Shown: one piece after another, positions 13,501 to 23,799 of the stretch
Numbering within the stretch: the stretch's first letter is position 1
Layout: the number at the start of each line of letters is the position of its first letter
NCBI GenBank assembly: GCA_028829895.1
Contig: CM054183.1
Coordinates: forward strand, 17,347,975-17,411,974
Direction: 5' to 3'
Length of the DNA: 64,000 nt
DNA from: Sinotaia quadrata
Lineage: Eukaryota > Mollusca > Gastropoda > Architaenioglossa > Viviparidae
Notes under the pieces: model-generated
The model's input: the letters and a program-made list of their open reading frames with translations, nothing else
What the model was told of the DNA's origin: nothing
Databases searched by the model: none
Program-made: the position numbers and the translations under genes

Positions 13501-15408
13501 ACTACCTCCACTTGCTTCCACCTCACCCTCCCTGCCCCATCACACTTTGGCACAAAATAAGTGTAAGCCAGAATTAAAAAGAGATCTCATTAAAACTGAC
13601 CCATCCGAGGAAACATTTTATTTAAATTCAAATATAATTTAAATTTAAATAATTTCTGTAAATGGTTCAGAATTTCACTTTTATGTTTGTCCAGAAGTTC
13701 TGAGGAGGTTTTTTTAAAAAGATATTTTATGATAATGGGAAAACAATGTTTCCATGATGATTTTACACCTTTCATTTCATATTACACAGAAATGTAATTA
13801 AATTACATTATAATTTAATTCTCATCTAACATTTATACTAAGTATATATTGTCCAGCAGTAGATTTCATGATAAAATTATAATTATTGAAATTGATAAAA
13901 CTTAAAATTGATATATTGTTTCTTTTCTTGATTTATTTTAGACTAAACTTTTGATGATAAATATTTGGGGAGGTTTGTCAAAGCAGTATATGATTTATGG
14001 ATTTAAAAATTACTTGGAAATTAATAAACAACATTACTTTCAGATTGCATCAGATATACTGCAGAAACTTCCGGCACCTTTTGAACTGGACAAGATCCGC
14101 AAGAACTTTGGGATTGATATTACACCTACCACTGTGGTGTTGCTTCAGGAGCTGGAGCGCTTCAACCTCCTAATCGTCCGCATGAGCAGATCACTTGCCA
14201 CTCTGAAACGGGTCAGGCTTTTATTTTGATGTTTCATATGCCATCATTGCTGATGTCAGAATTTCTTGATGTTTTGATCCAGACCTGTTTAATGTCATTT
14301 ACAATATTCAGAACAAGTATCAGCATACTTGTCCTCCAGAAAAACCTTCTAGCATGTTTAGCATGTATGACAGTATTTGTTAGGCAGAGTAAATTTGTTC
14401 TCCAGAAAAGCCAACTAGCATACTTAACATTTAGCATACTAATGATGTATGCTAAATGTATTATGGTCAGAATATCCTTATGACATATTAAATTTTAACC
14501 ACTAGAATTATTAGGTCAGGATTGTTTCTCAAAGTGGGTAATACCATCCTCTTGTTGCACCAGCTTAGTGCACCAATATATAAGTGAAGGTGGCAGAGAA
14601 TACTCGTACCTGATAGTCAGACACCATCTACTAAAACTGGCACATTAGGTCCCGCCAATGTGTTTCATACAGTTAAAAAACACAAACACAGTAAAACTTA
14701 TTGCTAACAGTGCATGCTAATATACAGTGCTGGTAAAAACAAAGAAGAAGTCTTCCATTAGCTAGTCTTGTACAAGCCCGCTATTGTAATGCATATTGAG
14801 GCAAGAGGAAAAGGCAACACAAAGGTGAATGGCAAGCATCCAGCAGCATAGTGCTCACCTACTTCAGTCATTGAGAGTGTTAGTTGCTGCTTGATCCTTT
14901 AAACCTGACCTTATCACAATAAGAAATACCTTGAAACTGATAAGTGCATTAGAACTTTAAGTATGAAGGAAGGAAGGTGTTGTGCTTTAGGTGTCTAGGC
15001 TCTAAGTTTTGTCAATCATAAACAAGTGATCAAAGCTCTTGGAGGGGTCAGTTTCCAGTGCCTTTTGCCAAGTCTTTTCCGCACCTCTTTTGTAATACCA
15101 CTGCCCCCTTCCCAGAGGATGGTACTGCCCACTTTGAGAAACAATCCTCTAGAATGTATCCCACTCTAGGTTTATCAGTGTTAGAACAATATATACTCTA
15201 GAAACAATCCTCTAGTATGTATCCCACTTTGAGAAACAATCCTCTAGAATGTATCCCACTCTAGGTTTATCAGTGTTAGAACAATATATACTCTAGAAAC
15301 AATCCTCTAGTATGTATCCTACTCTATGTTTATCAGTGTTAGAACAATATATACTCTAGAAACAATCCTCTAGAATGTATCCCACTCTAGGTTTATCAGA
15401 GTTATATA

Positions 15409-15493
<85 letters not shown>

Positions 15494-18400
15494 TAGAAAC
15501 AATCATCTAGTAGATATATGAGGCTAGAAGAACTTATTAGCAGAGCGTACATTTTTCACATCAGAAAAATGTATTAGCATACTTAACGTACAGCTAAACA
15601 TGAGTAGACTACTGATTGGTTTTATTAGGCCACTACCAGTAGATTTATCAGATCAGAATAAAATAGCATATTTACCATACATAAGACTCTAGAAGAGGGC
15701 TACCAATAAATGTATCAGGTCAGAAACACCTAGTAGCATATTTACCATACATTTAGATTAGAAGTAGACTGCCAATAGATTTATCAGATCAGAAAACATA
15801 GTAGTATATTAAACATACATTTAGACTTTAGGAGTAGACTACCAATAGATTTATTAGGCCCAAAAAAATAGTAGCATATTTACCATGCATTTAGTCACTA
15901 GAAGTAGACTACCAATAGATTTATCAGGTCAGAAAAACCTAGTAGCATATTTACCATACATTTAGACTACCAACAGATTTATCCAATTTAGCATATTTAA
16001 CCACTAGAAGAGGGCTATCAATAGATTATCCAGTCAGATCAACTGATTTTCATGTTTATCATTACTCTATACTCTAAAAGTATTCCACCAGTATATTTAT
16101 CAAGCCACACCAATCTATTGCATGTTTAGTATAACCATATACTATAAAGAATATTCCACCAGCAGATTTATGAGTCAGACCAACCTCCTTATAACTGTAC
16201 TCAGTAAAGAACCACCAGTAGATCTATCAAGTCAGAACCTTAATGCTCATGGCCCTATGCTATAAAGAATATTCCTACCACAGATTTATTGAATCAGAAC
16301 AACCTACTCTTAACCTTATAGTTATATTATAACAAATATTCCACCCATAGATTTATTGAACCAGACCAACATGCTTGCCTGTTTAGCTTACATGAGATTA
16401 CAAGAGTGTTACATTTCCTGAATACTTCTGTTTTTATCTTCCAGGCCCTTGCCGGTGAGGTTGGAATGAGCAGTGAATTAGATGATGTTGCTCGCTGTTT
16501 GTTCAATGGTGTAATTCCAGCCATTTGGAGAAGATTGGCCCCAGATACCCTGAAATCTCTAGGGAACTGGATGATACATTTTGATAAACGTTTTCATCAG
16601 TATAAATTATGGGTGAGCGAATAAGATGGTTTTATTTAACCAGTTCACTAGCTGAGCAGGTTGTTTGACATTTATTCCACCCCATATGCTTGTTAAGCTT
16701 ATATTAGCTTACTGAATATTAAATACATTTAGAAGAAGAGTTACCTCAGTAAATCCTTACTAAATAATATTTGTAGTTGTATTAGTACTAATATTTCCAA
16801 CTTGACCTCTACTGATGTATTGAATAGATACTTGAAGGTGAACCTTTAGTGATGTGGCTGTCAGGTCTACACATACCAGAGTCCTTCTTAACAGCACTAG
16901 TGCAAGCCACATGCCGCAAGAACGGCTGGCCACTGGACAAGTCAACGTTATATACTGCAGTCACTCATTTTGAAACAGCGGATGATGTCATGGAAAGAGT
17001 AACTCAGGGTATGTCTCTTTGGTCAAATTCATATGCCACTGGGTAAATATTTTAGTTTTCACTTGTCAGCATTCTGGTACAAGAGAGAGAGTACACCAAT
17101 GACTGAATACTGAAATGATGATCACTTGTTGGAGATGCCATTCCAGTACTCCAACAGACATAATGCAGAGAATAGCATTGTAGCCATATGAAAGGAAGCA
17201 TTGAATGTGCTGGAACTATAGATGAATGGGCATGCTGTTAAGTTAGTGAAAAGAACAGGCAAGGTGTGAATGGAAGAGGGAAAAAGTACAAACAGCAAAA
17301 AGGCACAGCTTAATAATTTGAATTTTCCACAGTCAGTTTTATCTTAGAGGTGTAAGACACCAGAGCATTTCCTAATTACTGTAATATTCTAAGTATATCT
17401 AAACTAGGCTCCTTTACTGTTTCTTCATGTTTATCCTTACCATATGAATGAGCCTGACAAAGCTACAATAACTCTATAAATCTGTTGTTCTAGAAGTAAC
17501 ATTTTTGCCTGTCAGTAAATATGTGATAGATATTTGCAGTCTGTTTCCTCCTGGCTAAACATTTGTGAGCAAAGCTTACCAGATTACTCTTACTACATCA
17601 TTTAAGTTATTAGCACTTTCATCCGGTTTTGCATTCATTTCTTATATCTCTTTGAAAGATATAATCTAAGCCATTTTGTGGAATTTTCAGTCCACCTTTC
17701 ATAATTTGTATTGAAGGATCTAGGCTAAGATATCTATTATTCACTTGTCTCTGATTTATGAGCAGTTGTCTTGGATGCCTCAGTGGATTTTTTGTTGTAG
17801 GCCTCTCCCTGTATCAATGAATTTGTGAGCATCTATATTATCTCAGTGGATTTTGTGGACAGTTGTCTCCCTTCCTTGAAGGATATGTGCCCAGTTAGAC
17901 AGGAAGACGTCATTAATGGATTTATATACAATTAGTCACTGTGCCTCACTTCGATTTTGTGTAGCAGTCTTCTGCTGCAGTGAATTTATGTGCATTTGTC
18001 TCCCTCAGTATGCATGCATGAGTTTTCTCTTGAATCACTGAATTTATACGCTGTTCTTTCATTTGTTTACTGGATTTGTGAATAACTGAATCCTTGTCTC
18101 ATTTGTTTTTGTATGCAGGTGTCCTCCTGCCTTAATGGATTTATTCACAGTAGTCTCCATGTCTCCTTGGATTTGTGTGAATAGTCTCCCTGCCTCAATG
18201 AATTTGTGTGCAGTTGTATGCCTTCCTCAGGAGATTTACATATAATTGTCTCCCTCCATTGGATTTGTGTACATTTGTCTCCCTTCTTTAATAGATATGT
18301 GTGCAGTTGTCTCCCAGCCTCAGTGGATTTATAAGCTGTCTCCCCAAATCAAATAGGCTGTACCTGTGCTTCAGTGGATTTTCTGTGTAATATAATTGTC

Positions 18401-21400
18401 TCCATTCCTTAACTCTTTTGTTTGCAAGAACACACATAGATGTGCTTATACAGTGATTCTTTTTGGCTATAGATGTACTTATACATTGATTCTTTCTGGT
18501 TAGTCAGAAAACTGAATTAGCTATCCAGTCACATGATCTACAGTGTTTTCCATCCTTTACTGGTTGAAAAGAAAACTGTAATGCCTTTGTACATTTTACT
18601 TTTTCAGTTGTTATTGAATTCTTTTGACTGCACTTTTTGTGAAAAACATTTTGAGCAAGATTGTTGCCTAAGCTATCAGAACAAAAATGGTTTCTGGATT
18701 CCATCTTAAGTGCCCAGTAATGGTGTTATTAGCAAATACAAAATTTAATACAGACACAGTTGACATTAATTCATTTAGTTCTAACACAGTCTTTGAAAAT
18801 TATATGAGTCCTTTGTATTTGCATTATTTCACCTCTCATACTCCTACTTCTAATCCTAGGGTGCTTGGTTTGTGGTGCAAAAAATATTGTTAATACATGA
18901 AGTTATTTCTAAATAATTACTGAGAGTCCATAGAAATGCACCTTTCTTACTTCCATGATAAGAGAGTGATTATGAGTAGGACAATTAAAGAAAACTATTG
19001 AATCATTGGATAACTTTTAGGTCATATGTTTATGTTTACCAGACTATCTCAGAACTGATTAATTTATCTTTGACATTGGCAGAGAATCCAATATTGACTT
19101 TGTACCAGTATTTATTGGGTAAGGCAAATTATTAGGTTGTGCAAAAAAAATCTTACATAATATTAAATAAATAAATTCTCTGAATTGGGTATATGGCAAA
19201 GGGTTGATATAATAAATTTTTTTTAAAAGTGTTAAGTGAAACTCTTCTCAGAGCTGATGTTCTCTCGGCGATTTGTTTGATGGTTATTTGCTGCTATTTG
19301 TGCTGTATCTGCACTTGACTCTCTGCTGGAATGTGTCACAGGTTGCTTTGATCTCTAGTTTTTGAATGTGTTACAGGCTGCTTAATAAATAGATTGTAGC
19401 TGCACTTAACTCTGTTGGAATTTTTCATAGGCTGCTTTATACATGGACTGTACCTGGAGGGTGCTGGCTGGAATTCACAAAAAATGTGTCTCACCCGACA
19501 GCAACCTAAACAGCTCATCCAGGAGTTACCTGTTCTCAGGATAATTCCTATTGAGTCACATCGTCTTAAATTGCAGGTGACCTTTAAATGTTTAACTGAA
19601 CATAAGCAAAAGATTTTAATCATTTATTGTTATTTTGATAATGGTGAAAGTTAGTGTAACCATAATAAGTAAAGTGATTGTAAAGGTAATTTAGTGTGAT
19701 CATAACTAAATATTGTTAAGAAAGCCATTATATTCATAAGTCTGTTAGTATGATTATGAAAACTATTTTGTATAATCAAAAATCTGTTAAGCCAATCACA
19801 AAACTTACTTTCACTTAAACACAGGACATTCACACATATGGTCAAAATGTCAGTTATAGATTCTGTTAAGTGTGTGAGATTAGAAATCAACTCATGCAGT
19901 ACACATTCCTCATCCAAAAGAAAACTCACAGTTATTTACCAGTGTACAGTTATAAACGGTATGAAAAAGTAATTGGGAATATAGAGTTCATAGTCAAAAA
20001 TACATGAGTCTTTTAATACAAATATTGTGCTGAAGTTTATGGAAGAAGCTGAAGCTACTGAGGAAGCTGGAACTATTGATCATATAGTCCACTTAGCTCA
20101 GATTTGTACCCAATATTGTTGTCTAGGGTCCAAGGGGGTCTTTACAGCAGGTGGTACACACCGGTCTATGGGACTGTGCTATGGCCTGTGGCCCACTTCA
20201 CTCAAATGTTACCTTTGTGGCTCAGCACTTTCAATGGTTAACATTGAAGATAAGGTGCCGATCTGCCAATAAAAGCATAGGGACTTAAAAGAGTTTGTCA
20301 ACCTGTGTTTCTTGACATAACACTCTTGCAATCATAGTATCATATAAACTAACACCCTCAGCATGATGTGTAATAAATAAGAGAATATGATTAATGTTAA
20401 ATAAAAAAACAGATATAATATTTAGATTTATTAGCAAAACCACACATCTTCAGCAGTATAAACAGACAGCAGATGGATTCCTGCTGCATCAGTTACCAGC
20501 AATTAAGGGTGATAGCTCATGTGTTTGGTGCCAGAAGAGCATATATTTGTTGTATTGGTCTGCCAGTTAATAATGAACTGACACATTCATGATCAACATA
20601 ATTATCATTATTATAGAATGGATCATGTAATATATTATTTGTAATTACCAGTCCACTGAATATACATGTGTGATTACCAGTCTACAGTGTATACAATATG
20701 CACCATTGTGATTACCAGTTCAGAGTATATACAGCAGACACCATTTATAATGAGCAGTTTACAGTATATACAGCAGACACCATTTATAATGAGCAGTCCA
20801 CAGTATATACGGCAGACACCATTTATAATGAGCAGTCCACGGTATATACGGCAGACACCATTTATAATGAGCAGTCTACAGTATATATGGCAGACACCAT
20901 TTATAATGAGCAGTCCACAGTATATATGGCAGAAACCATTTATAATTACCAGTCCATAGTATATATGGCAGACACCATTTATAATTACAAGTCCACAGTA
21001 TATAAAGTAGACACCATTTGTAATTACCGTCTACAGCATATACAGTAGACACCATTTGTAATTACCAGTTAACAGCATATAGACACCATTTGTAATTACC
21101 AGTTCACACGTATATACAGTAGGCTCACAGAGTGATTAAAGGTCCAATATATATAGTAAACATCACTTGTGATTACCGTGATCCATTATATGTATAGTAG
21201 GCACCATTTGTATTGACATTTGTCAGTGATCTTTTATTATACTAAATTAAGCAATTCTATTTAGTAAATACCATACAATAAGAATTTTATAATAAATATT
21301 GTGGATATTTATTTAAAAGGATGTTTTTGCTTTCTGTTATTTAGAATACATTTCGCACTCCAGTGTATGTAACATCACAGCGCCGTAATGCAATGGGAGT

Positions 21401-21491
21401 TGGCCTGGTGTTTGAAGCAGATCTGTCTACCAGTGAACATATCAGTCACTGGGTGTTACAGGGTGTTGCTCTCATCCTTAACACTGATTGA
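1351..21491 (+). CDS. DNAH10: Axonemal dynein heavy chain 10-like, 3' part (11 exons, 5' partial)
   Basis: This is the C-terminal part of a dynein heavy chain, the ATP-driven motor subunit of ciliary axonemes. Joined exons are 1351-1506, 2827-3156, 6958-7158, 10312-10617, 10978-11149, 12954-13129, 14044-14211, 16445-16612, 16828-17008, 19431-19576 and 21345-21491. They total 2151 nt (716 residues plus TGA), and every junction is GT..AG and in phase. Seen: the AAA6 motif [13 protein letters not shown], then GQGQ and [12 protein letters not shown], then the C-terminal domain with [19 protein letters not shown] and the end [14 protein letters not shown]. Known of the family: [15 protein letters not shown] near the C-terminus is typical of DNAH10, a heavy chain of inner-arm dynein I1/f. 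The catalytic AAA1-AAA4 and the stalk would lie upstream of the window. No frameshift or stop was seen, so the gene looks intact. DNAH2 or another inner-arm paralogue is the main alternative. Confidence 0.88.
1507..2826. other. DNAH10 intron, nothing recognised
   Basis: An AT-rich intron with poly-T tracts at 1706 and 2377. Small open frames on both strands show no recognisable protein similarity. Confidence 0.6.
2827..3156 (+). CDS. DNAH10: DNAH10 exon b (AAA6 core)
   Basis: 110 codons, the largest visible exon, phase 0 at both ends, with acceptor ttgcag and donor gtattc. It covers the start of the AAA6 module (Pfam Dynein_heavy region): [16 protein letters not shown], then [13 protein letters not shown], ending in the GQGQ motif. 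The next exon continues the motif. Confidence 0.92.
3199..4802 (+). mobile_element. Dispersed 1.6 kb LTR-like element, copy A (intact, 5-bp TSD)
   Basis: A 1604-bp repeat starting TGTGGTAGAGTAAATTTG and ending GGTGTTATCACA, flanked by direct AACTT duplications at 3194-3198 and 4803-4807. TG..CA ends and a 5-bp target duplication are what a solo LTR shows; no internal retroelement genes are attached. Related copies lie at 40728-42286, 60692-62331 (reverse) and, partially, at 59960-60640 and 25609-25760. It sits in the sense orientation in a DNAH10 intron. A nonautonomous element of another class is possible. Confidence 0.75.
4866..5430. repeat. ~57 bp minisatellite, about 9 copies
   Basis: Diverged copies of a unit containing ttattcagaaaataccattc then cttgtgtaaacacagctctg. 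The open frames across it (such as 4964-5299) are by-products of the repeat and are not called as genes. It starts about 60 bp after the LTR-like copy A. Confidence 0.85.
5431..6648. other. DNAH10 intron, nothing recognised
   Basis: AT-rich intron sequence without recognisable genes or clear repeats. Confidence 0.5.
6649..6843. mobile_element. Candidate ~195 bp MITE with inverted ends
   Basis: The left end tgggccaaaagtatatat matches the reverse complement of the right end, tgggccgaaagtagatat (two mismatches). The interior is AT-rich and non-coding. No convincing target-site duplication was found, so the superfamily is unknown. It ends about 115 bp before the DNAH10 exon at 6958. Confidence 0.45.
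6958..7158 (+). CDS. DNAH10: DNAH10 exon c (AAA6, LQNCHL motif)
   Basis: 67 codons, phase 0, with acceptor ctctttgcag and donor gtttgt. It contains [16 protein letters not shown] and [18 protein letters not shown], both hallmark dynein heavy-chain AAA6 sequences. It joins directly to the GQGQEK end of the previous exon as in other dyneins, so no exon is missing from the 3.8 kb intron between them. Confidence 0.93.
7159..8595. other. DNAH10 intron, nothing firmly recognised
   Basis: The more GC-rich stretch at about 7850-8590 has reverse-strand open frames of 88-103 codons (7859-8170 and 8398-8664). These may be transposon remnants, but I recognise no domain. Confidence 0.4.
8596..8951. repeat. 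49 bp minisatellite, 7 near-identical copies
   Basis: The unit contains ggtggtaacagatgtggcaa then gcctaggtcttgtaagaggg. Copies start at 8596, 8645, 8694, 8743, 8792, 8841 and 8890, with a partial copy at 8939. Copies 2-7 are almost identical, indicating recent expansion, so length is probably variable between individuals. Confidence 0.95.
9587..9735. repeat. Tandem duplication, ~76 bp unit x2
   Basis: Two copies share taatcatgtatataattgca and ccatggtacctatatgataa with few differences. They lie in the DNAH10 intron before exon d. Confidence 0.85.
10312..10617 (+). CDS. DNAH10: DNAH10 exon d (C-terminal domain start)
   Basis: 102 codons, phase 0, with acceptor tgtttctgcag and donor gttggt. 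It carries [15 protein letters not shown] and the [21 protein letters not shown] block, universal at the AAA6/C-terminal domain transition of dynein heavy chains. An open frame runs upstream of the acceptor, but that part does not resemble dynein and is taken as intron. Confidence 0.93.
10978..11149 (+). CDS. DNAH10: DNAH10 exon e ([12 protein letters not shown])
   Basis: 57 codons plus 1 nt. It begins [16 protein letters not shown], the diagnostic Y-G-G-R-x-x-D-x-x-D-x-R motif of dynein heavy chains. The donor is gttagt at 11150. The single trailing G completes an Asp codon with the next exon. Confidence 0.93.
11150..12189. other. DNAH10 intron, nothing recognised
   Basis: Very AT-rich intron without open frames of interest. 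Confidence 0.5.
12190..12545. repeat. Degenerate ~55 bp minisatellite, about 6 copies
   Basis: The unit resembles aataggcctatctctgtctt then gtaactaaaacttcatctct and acacacaacactgtctccat, with large length differences between copies. It is intronic in DNAH10. Confidence 0.8.
12954..13129 (+). CDS. DNAH10: DNAH10 exon f
   Basis: Continues the split Asp codon as [21 protein letters not shown], followed by the typical [13 protein letters not shown] segment. Ends FIDK before donor gttggt. Acceptor is cttctag at 12953. [11 protein letters not shown] is strongly conserved in axonemal dyneins. Confidence 0.92.
13130..14043. other. DNAH10 intron, nothing firmly recognised
   Basis: AT-rich intron containing short duplications such as cttaatgctaataaggatt near 13340 and 13421, and a small palindrome (aatgtaattaaattacatt) near 13790. 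Confidence 0.5.
14044..14211 (+). CDS. DNAH10: DNAH10 exon g
   Basis: 56 codons, phase 0, acceptor ctttcag and donor gtcagg. Encodes [15 protein letters not shown] then [21 protein letters not shown], the helical part of the C-terminal domain. An in-frame open stretch from 13951 upstream of the acceptor is intron sequence. Confidence 0.9.
14517..15149. mobile_element. hAT-like nonautonomous element (MITE), ~633 bp
   Basis: The left end ggattgtttctcaaagtggg is repeated exactly as the reverse complement of the right end (cccactttgagaaacaatcc), and similarity continues inward to about 34 bp with two mismatches (taataccatcctct). TTCTCAAAGTGGG is a common motif in hAT termini. If the element starts CAGGATT, the flanking 8-mers are tattaggt and tagaatgt (5/8), a weak candidate for the usual 8-bp duplication. 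There is no transposase inside. Its right end overlaps a tandem array. DNAH10 intron. Confidence 0.75.
15128..15412. repeat. ~65 bp minisatellite including the MITE terminus
   Basis: About four copies of gaaacaatcctctagaatgt, then atcccactctaggtttatca and gtgttagaacaatatatact. One internal copy retains the MITE end cccactttgagaaacaatcc at about 15226, so the array apparently grew out of the MITE right end plus flanking DNA. Confidence 0.85.
15413..15491. repeat. (TA)n microsatellite, ~79 bp
   Basis: An uninterrupted TA dinucleotide run directly after the minisatellite. It is self-complementary and prone to extrusion and length change. Confidence 0.97.
15500..16350. repeat. Degenerate ~65-80 bp repeat block before exon h
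   Basis: About ten diverged copies containing agtagactaccaatagattt, then atcaggtcagaaaaacctag and tagcatatttaccatacatt. Identity decays toward the exon at 16445. No coding potential was seen. Confidence 0.75.
16445..16612 (+). CDS. DNAH10: DNAH10 exon h
   Basis: 56 codons, phase 0, acceptor tcttccag and donor gtgagc. Encodes [19 protein letters not shown] then [19 protein letters not shown], the usual dynein C-terminal sequence in which the W is invariant. Confidence 0.92.
16828..17008 (+). CDS. DNAH10: DNAH10 exon i
   Basis: 60 codons plus 1 nt. Encodes [20 protein letters not shown] and [18 protein letters not shown], the conserved W-x-S-G-L-x-x-P-x-S-F-L-T motif. The acceptor tgaatag is weak; the donor is gtatgt at 17009. 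It is separated from exon h by only 215 bp. Confidence 0.92.
17009..17749. other. DNAH10 intron, nothing recognised
   Basis: Intronic sequence between exon i and the following degenerate array, without recognised features. Confidence 0.5.
17750..18420. repeat. Degenerate ~45-60 bp minisatellite, over 10 copies
   Basis: Recurrent gcctcagtggatttgtgtgc and cagttgtctccct motifs with irregular spacing mark an old, heavily diverged array. DNAH10 intron between exons i and j. Confidence 0.7.
18421..19430. other. DNAH10 intron, nothing recognised
   Basis: AT-rich. Short open frames at 18504-18893 show no similarity I recognise. Confidence 0.5.
19431..19576 (+). CDS. DNAH10: DNAH10 exon j
   Basis: Begins by completing a Gly codon, then [14 protein letters not shown], the conserved G-L-x-L-E-G-A-x-W motif. 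Ends [15 protein letters not shown] before donor gtgacc. Acceptor is tttttcatag. Confidence 0.92.
19577..20654. other. DNAH10 last intron, proximal part
   Basis: Mostly AT-rich. A GC-richer segment at about 20025-20275 has an 81-codon open frame that I do not recognise; a short interspersed element is possible. Confidence 0.4.
20655..21200. repeat. ~39 bp minisatellite, about 13 copies
   Basis: The unit resembles cagtccacagtatatacggc then agacaccatttataatgag. Because 39 bp is 13 codons, several frames stay open across it (for example 20698-21048). These frames are repeat artefacts. It lies just before the last DNAH10 exon. Confidence 0.92.
21345..21491 (+). CDS. DNAH10: DNAH10 last exon with stop codon
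   Basis: 48 codons plus TGA (21489-21491), acceptor ttatttag at 21344. Encodes [20 protein letters not shown] and ends [11 protein letters not shown], a normal dynein C-terminus close to DNAH10. Confidence 0.93.
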   Translation, partial: NTFRTPVYVTSQRRNAMGVGLVFEADLSTSEHISHWVLQGVALILNTD

Positions 21492-21960
21492 AGGCTACAC
21501 ATGGCAGTCACTTGCATTCATTTGCAGGACATACAGGGATCTCCAATGAGTAAACCTACAAGACATCATTGATATTATTCTAATTTTTGCCTTTCAAAAC
21601 TGAAGAAATATTTTGGCTGTTGCAGTTTATGTTCCTCCAAAGTATTCTTTGTGTAGGAAGTTATAATTGCTTTGTTTGATTTGATTCATTTAATATTTTT
21701 ATATAACTTTACATTGTTGATACTTTGTATCTGTGATAATTGATTATTAGATTTTTTTTTTAATGCTTTGGAGAATAACAAAGAAGAAATAATAATCGAG
21801 TGATATTTATAAAAGTAAATTAACATTAGGTTGAGAGAAAAATTAGAAAGTATGTGACTTAGTATGAATTACCAGGTGGTATGTTTCTTCAAATGCTGAG
21901 ATCCATTTACATGTAATTGAAAATAAAATTTAAAAATAAATATCAGTCTGTGTTTGATAT
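21492..21960 (+). other. Probable DNAH10 3' UTR
   Basis: AT-rich sequence after TGA. AATAAA hexamers at 21922-21927 and 21935-21940 are followed by the GU-rich cagtctgtgtttgatat, a plausible poly(A) site. No transcript evidence is available. Confidence 0.45.
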
Positions 21961-22812
21961 ATTCAGAATGTTAACGAATATTTGAGTGAATGAAGGTTGT
22001 ATATTTAGATGCCAGCGATAATGTTAACTGATTTTCTTTGCATGCAGTATATTGATGAGAAAAAGGGGTCTGAGGTAGATTAAAAAGATTATACTGTAAA
22101 AGTGAAAGTAAGTTTTTACATAATCCAAATCAAAAACATAAACATCATCAACAATGTTTACTGATGGGTGATACTTTGGATTCTTAATTCAATCATAATT
22201 CAAGAAAAAAATAAAGATATACATAATCTGTTGTTAATGGGATATCTGAGAATTTTCTATAAATGGGGAAAAGCATATAATTATGTCAGTAACCTATAAA
22301 ATTTAGATAGATATAACTAAAATATTAAATATGTGAAAGGCTAGCATACTGCGAGCACTGTGTACAGCGCTTATTGTTTTATTTCACATGTAATACTGTT
22401 GCTGTCATCAAATTAGTTTGTGATTGTATGCTTTGTATTAAATTGTACTGTACCCAGTATACTTATTTTGTAGCTTATCTTGTAAATAATATGTTACAAA
22501 ATAGTTGTATTTAAAGAGTAATTAATGTGGTTTCTTTACATACTATAAACATTATATAACTCTAATTAGTTTATAAGTAAATTATATATAAACCAAAGTA
22601 AGAAAGCACAGAACAGACCATTAGATTGTTTTCCTTGTGTATTTCAAATTGCCGATGATAGGGCCTTCCTTGGCCGACTGCACATTCAGGATATAGACAG
22701 ACTAGAGATTGTGTGTCAAAATGCGTACAGAAGAACAGTGAACCATGTAGCCATGAAATGTAACGGACTACCTGGCGATATGAACCAGTACAAACAAAAA
22801 TCATACAAAATA
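21961..22812. other. Intergenic sequence, nothing recognised
   Basis: AT-rich spacer between DNAH10 and APPBP2 with no recognised gene. A reverse open frame at 22571-22816 has no recognisable domain. Confidence 0.5.
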
Positions 22813-22813
22813 C

Positions 22814-22917
22814 CATGGAGACTAAAGTGCATTGCAGTATACTAGTGCATGGAGACTAAAGTGCATTGCAGTGTACTAGTGCATGGAGACTAAAGTGCAT
22901 TGCACTGTACTAGTGCA
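22814..22917. repeat. ~34 bp tandem repeat x3
   Basis: Three near-identical copies of catggagactaaagtgcatt followed by gcagtgtactagtg. Confidence 0.92.
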
Positions 22918-23225
22918 TTTTATTTCTGGATGGGAAGTGTTGTTTCAAGGTACTATAAGAATGATATCTATGCATTTGGATAATTTTCTTTTCTTATGTT
23001 ATTTGGGTTTCACATCTATATACAAGTTTCTTTATAGCATCAATGGCTTATTCATTGGGATTTTTAATTCGATCTTTAGTGGCATGGTCCATAGATTGCA
23101 GGACCCAATTTATTATCCCACTTGATGTACTAGGCAGAAAGTGTGTTGGGATAGAAAATAGGTAAGAATGACTTGCAACTCTTATACACAGATAGAAAAA
23201 CTGATAAACAGAAAAGATTGTGGTG

Positions 23226-23500
23226 GTTTTTTTTTTAAATTAAAAGAAAGAGCGTGACCTTTTCCAGCCAAATGTATATTGTGATTTTTTTTAATAAAAG
23301 AAAGAGCATGACCTTTTCCAGCCAAATGTATACTGTGATTTTTTTTTAATTAAAAGAAAGAGCATGACCTTTTCCAGCCAAATGTATAATGTGATTTTTT
23401 TTAATAAAAGAAAGAGCGTGACCTTTTCCAGCCAAATGTATACTGTGATTTTTTTTAATTAAAAGAAAGAGCATGACCTTTTCCAGCCAAATGTATATGA
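23226..23500. repeat. ~55 bp tandem repeat x5
   Basis: Copies of aaagaaagagcatgacctttt then ccagccaaatgtatactgtg, separated by variable T/A tracts. Confidence 0.93.
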
Positions 23501-23799
23501 ACAAATTACACTGACATCATCATGTGAAAAATAGGGCAGGTAAGCCCTGTATCATAGGTTATACACATGCACATTGGGCAAGGTGGGCAAGGTGGGCAAC
23601 GTGCCCAGAGACCCTCCCCCACCCCGAGGCTCAAGGTGATTTAAGGGGCTCCCGTATATTATCGTCTGCTTTTCACAGGCAATGTTAACAGTAGTGTAAC
23701 TAAGGCCTTGGAACTATTTTATTGCATCGGCTCACTTCCCTGGTTTTGGAAACATGGGACATGGAAACTGTTCATGTGTAAAAAAACAAAAACAATATG

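Noticed and set aside
20666..21048. Two overlapping forward frames of 97 and 116 codons
   Set aside because: 39-bp repeat units keep several frames open at once; intronic in DNAH10.
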